This document shows, one piece after another, positions 1-5,397 of a stretch of DNA of 5,735 bases. The stretch is from positions 1 through 5,735 of the forward strand of contig JAURNN010000052.1 of NCBI GenBank assembly GCA_030830185.1. Reading direction: 5' to 3'. The first letter of the stretch is position 1; each line of letters starts with the position of its first letter. This DNA comes from Bacillota bacterium (lineage in GTDB: Bacteria > Bacillota_I > Bacilli_A > Acholeplasmatales > Acholeplasmataceae). The notes below the pieces were generated by a model, which did no database searches, was not told the DNA's origin, and was given only the letters and a program-made list of their open reading frames with translations. A program made the position numbers and the translations under genes.

Positions 1-2
1 CA

Positions 3-104
3 ACTGGCACCATCATTAAAGTTGATCCTTATGAAAAACGACTTCTGCTTTCAACAAAAGAAACAATTAGTATCAATCATGTGATATTACTTGAAATCAT
101 TTAA
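3..104 (+). CDS. YolD-like family protein, C-terminal fragment (5' end outside window)
   Basis: An open frame enters from the left edge and ends at a TAA at 102-104, giving 33 visible residues that begin TGTIIKVDPYEKRLLL. The pattern (GTI-x-K-V/I-D-P, then K/R with alternating hydrophobics, a short polar turn, and I..HVILLEI at the very end) is what I know from the C-terminus of YolD-like proteins. These are small Firmicute proteins often encoded beside a Y-family DNA polymerase (UvrX/DinB type). This is family-level pattern recognition on a short fragment. The fragment alone gives no catalytic residues, and the partner gene would lie off the left edge. A hairpin terminator begins within the stop codon, so this is the last gene of its transcript. 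Any short beta-rich domain ending in a similar strand pattern is an alternative. Confidence 0.55.
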   Translation, partial: TGTIIKVDPYEKRLLLSTKETISINHVILLEII

Positions 105-132
105 AAACGTGCAAAGTCTGCACGTTTTTTTT
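103..132 (+). terminator. Rho-independent terminator after the YolD-like gene
   Basis: An 11-bp perfect stem pairs 103-113 with 119-129 around a 5-base loop (114-118). The core is CGTGCA/TGCACG, flanked by A-runs and followed by a T-run to 132. The left arm starts in the stop codon of the upstream gene. The A-run on the left could let it also work on the opposite strand, but no gene there needs it. Confidence 0.9.
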
Positions 133-137
133 ATAAT
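132..137 (+). promoter_or_regulatory. Possible -10 box for the SDR gene
   Basis: A perfect TATAAT follows directly on the T-run of the preceding terminator, 18 bases before the ATG at 156. No good -35 is present: the hexamer at a 17-base spacing (109-114) lies inside the terminator stem and matches poorly, and there is no TGN extension. If used, transcription would start near 144, at the Shine-Dalgarno itself, giving a leader of about 12 bases. Confidence 0.3.
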
Positions 138-155
138 GAAAGCAAGGGAGTAACT

Positions 156-980
156 ATGAAAAAAATTATCATTACAGGCGTGACCTCAGGAATTGGACGC
201 GCGTTATTACTAAGACTCAATCAAGAAGGTCATCACGTCATTGGTGTGGCGCGTAGTCAAGAACGACTCGAGATTTTAAGACCATTGCTCAAAGCACCAT
301 TTGATTTAATTCAAGCGGATTTAAGTCAAACAAAAGATGTGATTCAAGCAGCGAAAGACATTATGAATCTCCATGAAAGTATCGATGTTCTGATTAATAA
401 TGCTGCAACCGTACCAGGAAGTCTTGTCTTAAGTGAGGAAGGGCATGAAATGCAATTTCAAGTCAACCATTTGGCGGTTGTAACGATGACGCATACATTA
501 CTACCAACTTTAGAAAAAGCAAATGGACTCATTATTACCACATCCAGTGATGCCCACAAACCGGCAAAGTATCATCAAGACCGATTAGAACGCATTAAAA
601 AGTATTCATTGATGGGGGCATATAGCGAAACGAAACTTTATAACCTCTTATTTACTAAAGCGTTTAACCGTTTTGTTGATACCAATGTCTTTGCTTGTGC
701 CGTTCATCCAGGACTTGTGAATACAGATTTAGGTGGTAAAGACACCAAAGGCATGATGCAAAAAGTATGGCGTTTTCTTGCAAGACGCGGCATCACCCCA
801 GAAGCTTCTACACAAACCTATGTTGATTTAATCAATGGCACGTTAAAAGATCATGAATACGTCAGTGATAGAAAACCAAGTAAACCAACAAAAGTTGCAT
901 TAAACAACTCCAATCAAGATCACTTATGGCATCATACAAATACACTACTTAATATCAAGTGGAAAACAAAAAAAGCGTAA
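156..980 (+). CDS. Short-chain dehydrogenase/reductase (SDR), retinol-dehydrogenase-like
   Basis: This is a predicted soluble NAD(P)-dependent oxidoreductase of 274 residues, the usual length for classical SDRs. The Rossmann nucleotide motif TGVTSGIG is at residues 7-14, the NNA motif is at 81-83, and Asn104 is the structural/catalytic Asn. The catalytic Ser lies in TTSS (128-131), with YSETK (Tyr156, Lys160) completing the tetrad. The unusually long gap from Ser to Tyr, the HPGLVNTDLG stretch (184-193) and the later ITPEAST element are typical of the retinol dehydrogenase/WW-oxidoreductase-like branch. The substrate cannot be read from sequence. An AAGGGAG ribosome site (144-150) lies 5 bases before the ATG, which fixes the start. 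The gene ends exactly one base before the stop codon of the convergent desaturase and shares a terminator with it. A role on a lipid or isoprenoid alcohol or ketone is possible but unproven. Confidence 0.9.
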   Translation: MKKIIITGVTSGIGRALLLRLNQEGHHVIGVARSQERLEILRPLLKAPFDLIQADLSQTKDVIQAAKDIMNLHESIDVLINNAATVPGSLVLSEEGHEMQFQVNHLAVVTMTHTLLPTLEKANGLIITTSSDAHKPAKYHQDRLERIKKYSLMGAYSETKLYNLLFTKAFNRFVDTNVFACAVHPGLVNTDLGGKDTKGMMQKVWRFLARRGITPEASTQTYVDLINGTLKDHEYVSDRKPSKPTKVALNNSNQDHLWHHTNTLLNIKWKTKKA

Positions 981-996
981 TTATATACGCTTTTTT
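969..996. terminator. Bidirectional terminator built from two convergent gene ends
   Basis: A perfect 11-bp stem pairs 969-979 with 986-996 around a 6-base loop (980-985). The stem core is GCGTA/TACGC, with six A's on the left and six T's on the right, so either strand reads as GC-containing stem plus U-tract. The left arm encodes the last lysines and alanine of the SDR. The right arm, read in reverse, encodes the Lys/Arg-rich tail of the desaturase. Both stop codons sit at the loop. Confidence 0.88.
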
Positions 997-2453
997 CTTT
1001 TTAAATAGTTTGATGTAATGATCGCAGATTGATAAATCGTTGGTAATCCACTGCCTGGATGTGTCCCACCACCTACTAAATATAGGTGTTTTAACTGTTT
1101 GAATTTATTTTGTGGTCTCAGATGTAACATTTGATTAAACCCGTGTGTTAAGTTAAATACTGCGCCTTTATGAACATGAAAATCATCTTGCCATTCCTGA
1201 GGTGTTAATATTTGTTCCATTTGAATGTGCGGACGTATATCAACACCTGTTTTTTCTAAAATAATATCATAGACTTGTTTTTTGAGTGCATCTTTTTCTT
1301 TCACCCAATCAATATTAGCATCTAAATTCGGAACAGGGACCAATGCATATAAACTACTGTGTCCTTGAGGTGCAAGTGTGGTATCGATTTTAGAAGGATT
1401 ATGCATGTAAAAGCTCATATCTGTTAAATCATTGGATTCAGACATCAATCGTTTTAAATAGCCTTCATAACTATCTGAGAAAAAGACATTATGATGGTCA
1501 AAATCAAAGATGGTATCCAGTCCAATATAAAGCATAAATGCTGAAACACTGTATGACATCGATTTGATTTTTTGATGGTTGTATGTTTTAACTTCTTTTT
1601 CTTTGGTCATCCTTAGCATACTATATGCAAAATCAGCGTTTAATACAACATCATCATAAGCTTGTTTTAAATGTTCAGTTACAATCCCTTTCACTGCATT
1701 TTTTTCAATCCATAGGGATTCTACTTTTGAATTCAAATGAAGTTTTCCACCTTTTTCAACAAAGAGTCTTGCCATGGTTTCATTGACTTGATTTAGTCCG
1801 CCTTCTATATGATACAACCCACCCATGTGTTCTAAATACGGTAAGATGGTAAACACAGATGGCGCTTCAAAAGATGCCATTCCTAAATATTTGGCTTGAA
1901 ACGATAAGGTGTGAATTAAATCTTCATGATGAATCATTTTTGATAAATATTTATAAACCGATTGAAATGGATGTAATACCGGTGCGCCTTTTAAGACATC
2001 TGCACGTAAAAAATGAAAGATATTTGGAAACGGTTTTTGTAGGATTGGCATCACACGCTTAAATTTTGTTGTTTGTTTTTGATACCATTTTAAATAATCA
2101 TTACCTGCACCTGGATAGACAGACTCAAAGACTTCTTTCGTTTTTTGAATATCTGCAGATGGCTGAAGGGTACGCTCTTTAAAATAAAGCGTATAAAGGG
2201 GATCTAAGGGTTGCATCTTTAAGTGTTGATCAAAATCAATGTTTGCTTTTTCAAAGACTTCTCTAAGAATTGGTTGATACATGAAAAATGTTGGACCAGA
2301 ATCAAAATGATACTCACCAAAAGACAATCTTTTAGAACGTCCACCAACGCGCGCATCTTTTTCATAGACAGTCACTTGATGTCCTTGATTTAATAAAATG
2401 AGTGCAGCTGCAAGACCCCCCGGTCCTGCACCAATGATTGCGATATTAGACAT
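981..2453 (-). CDS. crtI: Phytoene desaturase family FAD-dependent oxidoreductase (CrtI/CrtN type)
   Basis: This is a predicted membrane-associated flavoprotein that introduces double bonds into phytoene (C40) or diapophytoene (C30). With the start chosen here it has 490 residues, normal for bacterial CrtI/CrtN. The dinucleotide-binding motif GAGPGG is at residues 8-13, followed by Glu31 at the end of the second strand and VGGRS (36-40). A FDSGPT motif follows in the substrate-domain entry. The C-terminus carries VGGGTHPGSGLP, the FAD-binding signature (GTHPG) of carotenoid desaturases. A TTG 27 bases upstream would add nine residues, but the ATG at 2453 is preferred because an AAGAGG ribosome site (2463-2468) lies 9 bases before it and it begins the MSNIAIIGAG fold directly. 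It overlaps the end of the ABC1 gene by 8 bp (ATGTCTAA), so the two are probably translationally coupled. C30 versus C40 substrate cannot be decided; the symbol crtN would apply for C30. Confidence 0.85.
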   Translation of the reverse strand: MSNIAIIGAGPGGLAAALILLNQGHQVTVYEKDARVGGRSKRLSFGEYHFDSGPTFFMYQPILREVFEKANIDFDQHLKMQPLDPLYTLYFKERTLQPSADIQKTKEVFESVYPGAGNDYLKWYQKQTTKFKRVMPILQKPFPNIFHFLRADVLKGAPVLHPFQSVYKYLSKMIHHEDLIHTLSFQAKYLGMASFEAPSVFTILPYLEHMGGLYHIEGGLNQVNETMARLFVEKGGKLHLNSKVESLWIEKNAVKGIVTEHLKQAYDDVVLNADFAYSMLRMTKEKEVKTYNHQKIKSMSYSVSAFMLYIGLDTIFDFDHHNVFFSDSYEGYLKRLMSESNDLTDMSFYMHNPSKIDTTLAPQGHSSLYALVPVPNLDANIDWVKEKDALKKQVYDIILEKTGVDIRPHIQMEQILTPQEWQDDFHVHKGAVFNLTHGFNQMLHLRPQNKFKQLKHLYLVGGGTHPGSGLPTIYQSAIITSNYLKRKKRI

Positions 2454-3657
2454 GTTGTTTCGCCTCTTCAAATGCAACAATATATTGACGCATTTCTTCC
2501 ATAAGAATCATATTGGGTGCGCCTTGTAAGACGATACCATCTAAATACATTAAACTTTTAATAATGGGAAACATTCCTTTTTCAAATGTCATTCCTGATA
2601 GAACACCTAGGCGAATTGTATGCATCATCTGTTTTGTTAAGCTGACTTCACTTACGGTTTTATGTGCAAAATCTTTATATAAGATTAAAAGCTTTTTTTC
2701 AAATTTTTCATAAGCTTTACCATCAATAGAAACCGATGCCATCTCATTTAACTTTCTTGCACACATTGGATAATCATATAAAGATAAAGCTTTCATAAAT
2801 TCAAATAAACCTGTTTGGATTCTTTCAGATACATGACTGAGTGCACCAGTATCAACTAGAGTATGAATACCTTTGTGAAAAATAATATTTCCTGGATGAA
2901 TATCCCCATGAAAGGTACCAACAATAAACATGTAAAATCCGTGCCACCTAAAAATATCTAACATCTCTTTTTCAGATAATTGTTGATCTCTTAGTAATTG
3001 ATCCACAGGTTTTCCTTGAATGAAACTAGATACTAAGACGTGTCTAGAAGATAATGACTCAACGTATGTAGGAAATGCTAAAGACTTAAAATCAAATGTT
3101 TGTACATAAGATTCTTTAATGTCTTTTAAAATCTTCGTATGTTTAATTTCACTGGTTAAATCAAGTTCTGCGAGCGTATAAGATTCAATATGATTTAAAA
3201 TACCAAGAGGATCTGCAACTTTATGAAGTTTAGGATAAAAAAATGTGATGAATCCAATGAAACGTTTAAATGAACGAACATCTTTTAAAAATCGTTTTTC
3301 TAAATGTTTATTAATCACTTTGATCGCAACAACCTGGCCACTTTTTAATGTTGCTCGATGCACTTGACCAATCGATGCAACACCAATTGGTGTTTCTTCT
3401 AATGACTTAATTTCTAATAATAGATTCTCTGGTAATTGTTTTTTAATGTCTTCAATCGTATGAAACTTGATGGATGCATGTGTATACAATTTTTGAAGAT
3501 GAAGTGTTGTTTCAGGAGTTAAAAAATCAATTCTAAGTGCAAAAGTTTGAGCAATCTTTACAAAAAGAAGCCCTTGTTTTTCGATCCAGGCTAGATTTGG
3601 TAAATGTTTTTTATTAAAGATAGTTTTAAAAAGTCGAATAAACGCAATGAACCTCAT
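2446..3657 (-). CDS. ABC1/UbiB/ADCK-family atypical protein kinase-like protein
   Basis: This is a 403-residue member of the ABC1 (UbiB, COQ8/ADCK) atypical kinase/ATPase family, which supports synthesis or handling of prenyl lipids. In order: the N-terminal family motif appears as FVKIAQ (Lys34, Gln37) in place of the usual KxGQ. PIGVASIGQVH (90-100) is the nucleotide loop that is Ala-rich in most relatives. VAIK contains the ATP-binding Lys113. ELD (164-166) with SEIKH is the ELD..E family motif. FHGDIHPGN (249-257) is the catalytic loop with Asp252 and Asn257. VDTG (268-271) stands where DFG is expected. There are no C-terminal transmembrane helices as in E. coli UbiB; the protein ends shortly after the conserved all-helical tail. 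An AAAGGTGA ribosome site (3661-3668) precedes the ATG. It is the first gene of a two-gene operon with the desaturase, which points to a prenyl-lipid or carotenoid role rather than ubiquinone. The substrate is unknown. Confidence 0.88.
   Translation of the reverse strand: MRFIAFIRLFKTIFNKKHLPNLAWIEKQGLLFVKIAQTFALRIDFLTPETTLHLQKLYTHASIKFHTIEDIKKQLPENLLLEIKSLEETPIGVASIGQVHRATLKSGQVVAIKVINKHLEKRFLKDVRSFKRFIGFITFFYPKLHKVADPLGILNHIESYTLAELDLTSEIKHTKILKDIKESYVQTFDFKSLAFPTYVESLSSRHVLVSSFIQGKPVDQLLRDQQLSEKEMLDIFRWHGFYMFIVGTFHGDIHPGNIIFHKGIHTLVDTGALSHVSERIQTGLFEFMKALSLYDYPMCARKLNEMASVSIDGKAYEKFEKKLLILYKDFAHKTVSEVSLTKQMMHTIRLGVLSGMTFEKGMFPIIKSLMYLDGIVLQGAPNMILMEEMRQYIVAFEEAKQHV
2463..2468 (-). promoter_or_regulatory. 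Ribosome binding site deciding the desaturase start
   Basis: Read on the minus strand this is AAGAGG, 9 bases before the ATG at 2453 and inside the last codons of the ABC1 gene. The alternative TTG at 2480 lies upstream of it, so this site supports the shorter 490-residue protein. Confidence 0.65.
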
Positions 3658-3676
3658 AACTCACCTTTTCACTCAA

Positions 3677-3685
3677 ATTATAGCA
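3677..3685 (-). promoter_or_regulatory. Extended -10 promoter for the ABC1 kinase-desaturase operon
   Basis: On the minus strand this reads TGCTATAAT, a perfect -10 with the TGN extension, 19 bases before the ATG at 3657. The -35 position holds only a weak match (GTCAAA at an 18-base spacing), as is common when an extended -10 is present. Transcription would start near 3670, leaving a leader of about 12 bases that begins at the ribosome site. Confidence 0.6.
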
Positions 3686-3701
3686 TGTTCATTAAAATGA
3701 T

Positions 3702-3730
3702 TTGACTTCTCAATGGATTTCACATAAAAT
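3702..3730 (+). promoter_or_regulatory. Sigma-A-type promoter for the membrane protein-pcp pair
   Basis: TTGACT (3702-3707) and TAAAAT (3725-3730) are separated by exactly 17 bases, each matching the consensus at 5 of 6 positions. Transcription would start near 3737, about 25 bases before the ATG at 3762. It is divergent from the ABC1 promoter, and the two -10 boxes face away from each other across about 40 bases. Confidence 0.7.
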
Positions 3731-3761
3731 ACGATAAAGAAAACAATAAAAGGAGTTTTCA

Positions 3762-4289
3762 ATGAATAAAAAATTAGTGATTTTATATATCATTTTTGTA
3801 TCATATTCCATTATAAGTATGTTTTTTAATAGGCAAGTCACTTTAGATTTTTTAGCATTATTTCAACTTCAAGGTGATGCTTTATTAGTGATGACATTTA
3901 ATATGTTAGGTGTTTTTCCGTTGTATTATCTTTTAGTGGCATCTACTTATGAAAGACAAAAATGGTATGTCTATGTTTTATTTGGATTCAGTTTTATGTT
4001 TGGTGCATTTGCAACCATTCCTGGACTACTCTTATTAAAAGGTAATCAAAAGCCACTCTCTAAAACGCAAGAACGGTTTTTTATTTTGCTTCCACTGACA
4101 TTACTTATCATGAGTATTGTTGGCATTCTGTTTGGCAACATAAGTGATTACTCTCAACTATTTTTAAATGATCAATTTGTTCATATTATGACCATTGACT
4201 TTTTTATCCTACTTCTGATGCCTTATTTGATGGGAGCGACTGGATTTCCTTATGTACACTTAATTACGTGGCGCGCAGGAATATATTAG
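3762..4289 (+). CDS. Five-helix integral membrane protein of unknown function
   Basis: I do not recognise a named family with confidence. The 175-residue protein has five predicted membrane spans at about 4-22, 40-60, 68-92, 106-126 and 139-158. Polar residues within or beside the spans stand out: Asp39 and Asn47 with FNMLGVFPLYYLL (46-58), a Gly/Phe-rich FGAFATIPGLLLL (80-92), and FVHIMTIDF (139-147) with His141 and Asp146. This ordering resembles small membrane proteins I recall from cyanobacteria and plastids, which have an FN.MG..PL motif in helix 2 and a VH.M..DF motif near the end. That is memory-based inference. An AAAGGAG ribosome site (3749-3755) sits 6 bases before the ATG. The tail after residue 158 (to TWRAGIY) is not hydrophobic, and its last 22 bases overlap the next gene, so the C-terminus could have been altered. 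It is divergent from the ABC1-desaturase operon. Confidence 0.75.
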   Translation: MNKKLVILYIIFVSYSIISMFFNRQVTLDFLALFQLQGDALLVMTFNMLGVFPLYYLLVASTYERQKWYVYVLFGFSFMFGAFATIPGLLLLKGNQKPLSKTQERFFILLPLTLLIMSIVGILFGNISDYSQLFLNDQFVHIMTIDFFILLLMPYLMGATGFPYVHLITWRAGIY

Positions 4290-4738
4290 TAACAGCTTTT
4301 GAACCATTTGATGGTAGAAATGATAATCAGTCCCTTCAAATCTTAAAACGATTAGAGGGTGAGGGTGTGGATACTTTTGTTTTGCCAGCTGTATTCAAAG
4401 ATGCTTTTCTTAAACTGAAAGATCACTTAGAACATGTCGCTTTAAATATCATGCATGCACGCATCCCAGATGCAAATGGTTATCAACCAAAATCTCAGAA
4501 GATTGACGAGGGTCCAATTGGTATCTGTTCAACACTCCCTCTAACCATGTTTAAAGACATATTAGAAAAAGAGAACTTACCCTTTTTAGATAGTTATCAT
4601 GCCGGTACCTATGTGTGTAATGATTTCTTTTATAGAGTCATGAGATTAGATATACTTAAGCCAAAAGGATTTATTCATGTTCCAAATGATTCATCCTATT
4701 TTGAAACGTCGTTTACTTCTATTCAATCGATACTTTAA
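4268..4738 (+). CDS. pcp: Pyroglutamyl-peptidase I (pyrrolidone-carboxylate peptidase, family C15), shortened form
   Basis: Enzymes of this cytoplasmic cysteine-peptidase family remove N-terminal pyroglutamate from peptides. Family motifs are clear: ILVTAFEPFDG (6-16), ALNIMHARIPDANG (58-71, usually VAIN.ADARIPDN.G), DEGP (80-83), STLP (88-91), AGTYVCN with the catalytic Cys117, and GFIHVP with the catalytic His137. The catalytic Glu is best placed at Glu55 in LEHVALN. Length is 156 residues against about 200-215 in the family. About 22 residues are missing between Phe47 and Glu55, exactly where the conserved DIVI..GQAGGR strand and loop should be, and about 28 are missing from the C-terminus. 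The start is a GTG inside the preceding gene, with a 22-bp overlap and no nearby ribosome site, so expression probably depends on coupling. No ATG or TTG in this frame is available before the first motif. It may be a compact variant, a non-catalytic derivative or a gene in decay. Confidence 0.82.
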   Translation: MARRNILVTAFEPFDGRNDNQSLQILKRLEGEGVDTFVLPAVFKDAFLKLKDHLEHVALNIMHARIPDANGYQPKSQKIDEGPIGICSTLPLTMFKDILEKENLPFLDSYHAGTYVCNDFFYRVMRLDILKPKGFIHVPNDSSYFETSFTSIQSIL

Positions 4739-4743
4739 TCATT

Positions 4744-4787
4744 AAAAAAAGACACCTCATCATTTTTTAAATGAAGTGTCTTTTTTT
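4744..4787. terminator. Bidirectional terminator between pcp and the esterase
   Basis: The outer stem pairs 4744-4755 with 4776-4787 (seven A/T pairs, then GACAC/GTGTC). After a single C/A mismatch it continues with TCAT/ATGA (4757-4760 with 4771-4774), around a 10-base loop. The A-run on one side and T-run on the other let it terminate both converging transcripts. It starts 5 bases after the pcp stop and reaches into the stop codon of the minus-strand esterase. Confidence 0.88.
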
Positions 4788-5397
4788 ATGTGGATGGGTT
4801 GATTTTTTGAAAAAACTGATGTGCTTCTAAAATCGATGCTTGCGTAATTTGATGGCCACTATACGACCAAAATACATCGACATGTGCACCATATTTTTGA
4901 TAAATTGTTGCAAGTTCTATGGTTTGTTCATGAGGAACAATCGGATCATTTTTTCCTGCTGCAATAAAAATATTTTGATGCTTTAATGATGGATAATCAA
5001 ATGTTTCAAAAGGCATCATTGGATGAAATAAAAGACTCGTTTTAAATAACTCAGGATAATAAAAATTTAATGACGATGCAATATTTGCACCATTAGAGTA
5101 CCCTAAGACATGAAGGTGTTTATTTTTTAATTCATATTGATCTAGTAATGTATCAATCGTTTGTTTTAACCAGTGCGTTTCTTCAATTAAATTCTCAATA
5201 TCAAAAACACCTGGTGAAAGTCTTTTGAAATATCTTGGCATACCACTTTCTAAAATACGACCCCGGATGCCAATTTTAGTAGCATCTTTAGCAATATAAT
5301 TAGAAAGCGTCAATAAATCGTTCTCATTGCCACCTGTACCATGAAGCAAAATAATCACATCTTCATTGATACCTTTAGCAACGACATGATGAATCAT
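4786..5397 (-). CDS. mhqD: Alpha/beta-hydrolase, phospholipase/carboxylesterase family (MhqD-like)
   Basis: This is a 203-residue soluble alpha/beta hydrolase, a normal length for the small carboxylesterase/acyl-thioesterase-like group. The oxyanion-hole motif LLHGTGGNENDLL is at 17-29, the nucleophile elbow GYSNG at 99-103 (Ser101), the acid Asp151 in GKNDPIVP, and His182 in SGHQIT completes the triad. RGRILESGMPRYFKR (45-59) is the segment that in MhqD relatives reads like GxxxExGxxR(W/F)F.R. In Bacillus subtilis, MhqD belongs to the MhqR regulon induced by 2-methylhydroquinone and catechol. Here the start codon overlaps the stop of a ring-cleaving dioxygenase-like gene as ATGA, so the pair forms one translationally coupled unit. 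This neighbour is what favours an MhqD assignment over a general esterase. The true substrate of this family is not settled. Confidence 0.82.
   Translation of the reverse strand: MIHHVVAKGINEDVIILLHGTGGNENDLLTLSNYIAKDATKIGIRGRILESGMPRYFKRLSPGVFDIENLIEETHWLKQTIDTLLDQYELKNKHLHVLGYSNGANIASSLNFYYPELFKTSLLFHPMMPFETFDYPSLKHQNIFIAAGKNDPIVPHEQTIELATIYQKYGAHVDVFWSYSGHQITQASILEAHQFFQKINPST

Noticed and set aside
91..96. TTGAAA as a -35 for the SDR promoter
   Set aside because: It is 35 bases from the TATAAT at 132-137, far more than the 16-18 needed, and it lies inside the YolD-like coding end.
1859..2062. 67-residue plus-strand reading frame
   Set aside because: It lies wholly inside the desaturase gene on the other strand, has no ribosome site and encodes no recognisable motif. 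It is a shadow.
2454..2480. TTG start adding nine residues to the desaturase
   Set aside because: The ATG at 2453 has a well-spaced AAGAGG ribosome site and starts directly at the Rossmann strand. The nine extra residues (MLHLKRRNN) are not expected in the family.
2513..2713. 66-residue plus-strand reading frame
   Set aside because: It is antisense to the conserved C-terminal part of the ABC1 gene, with no start signal and no family resemblance.
3658..3761. Riboswitch or structured RNA in the divergent intergenic region
   Set aside because: The 104 bases are filled by two back-to-back promoters and ribosome sites. I saw no stable hairpin or conserved leader element.
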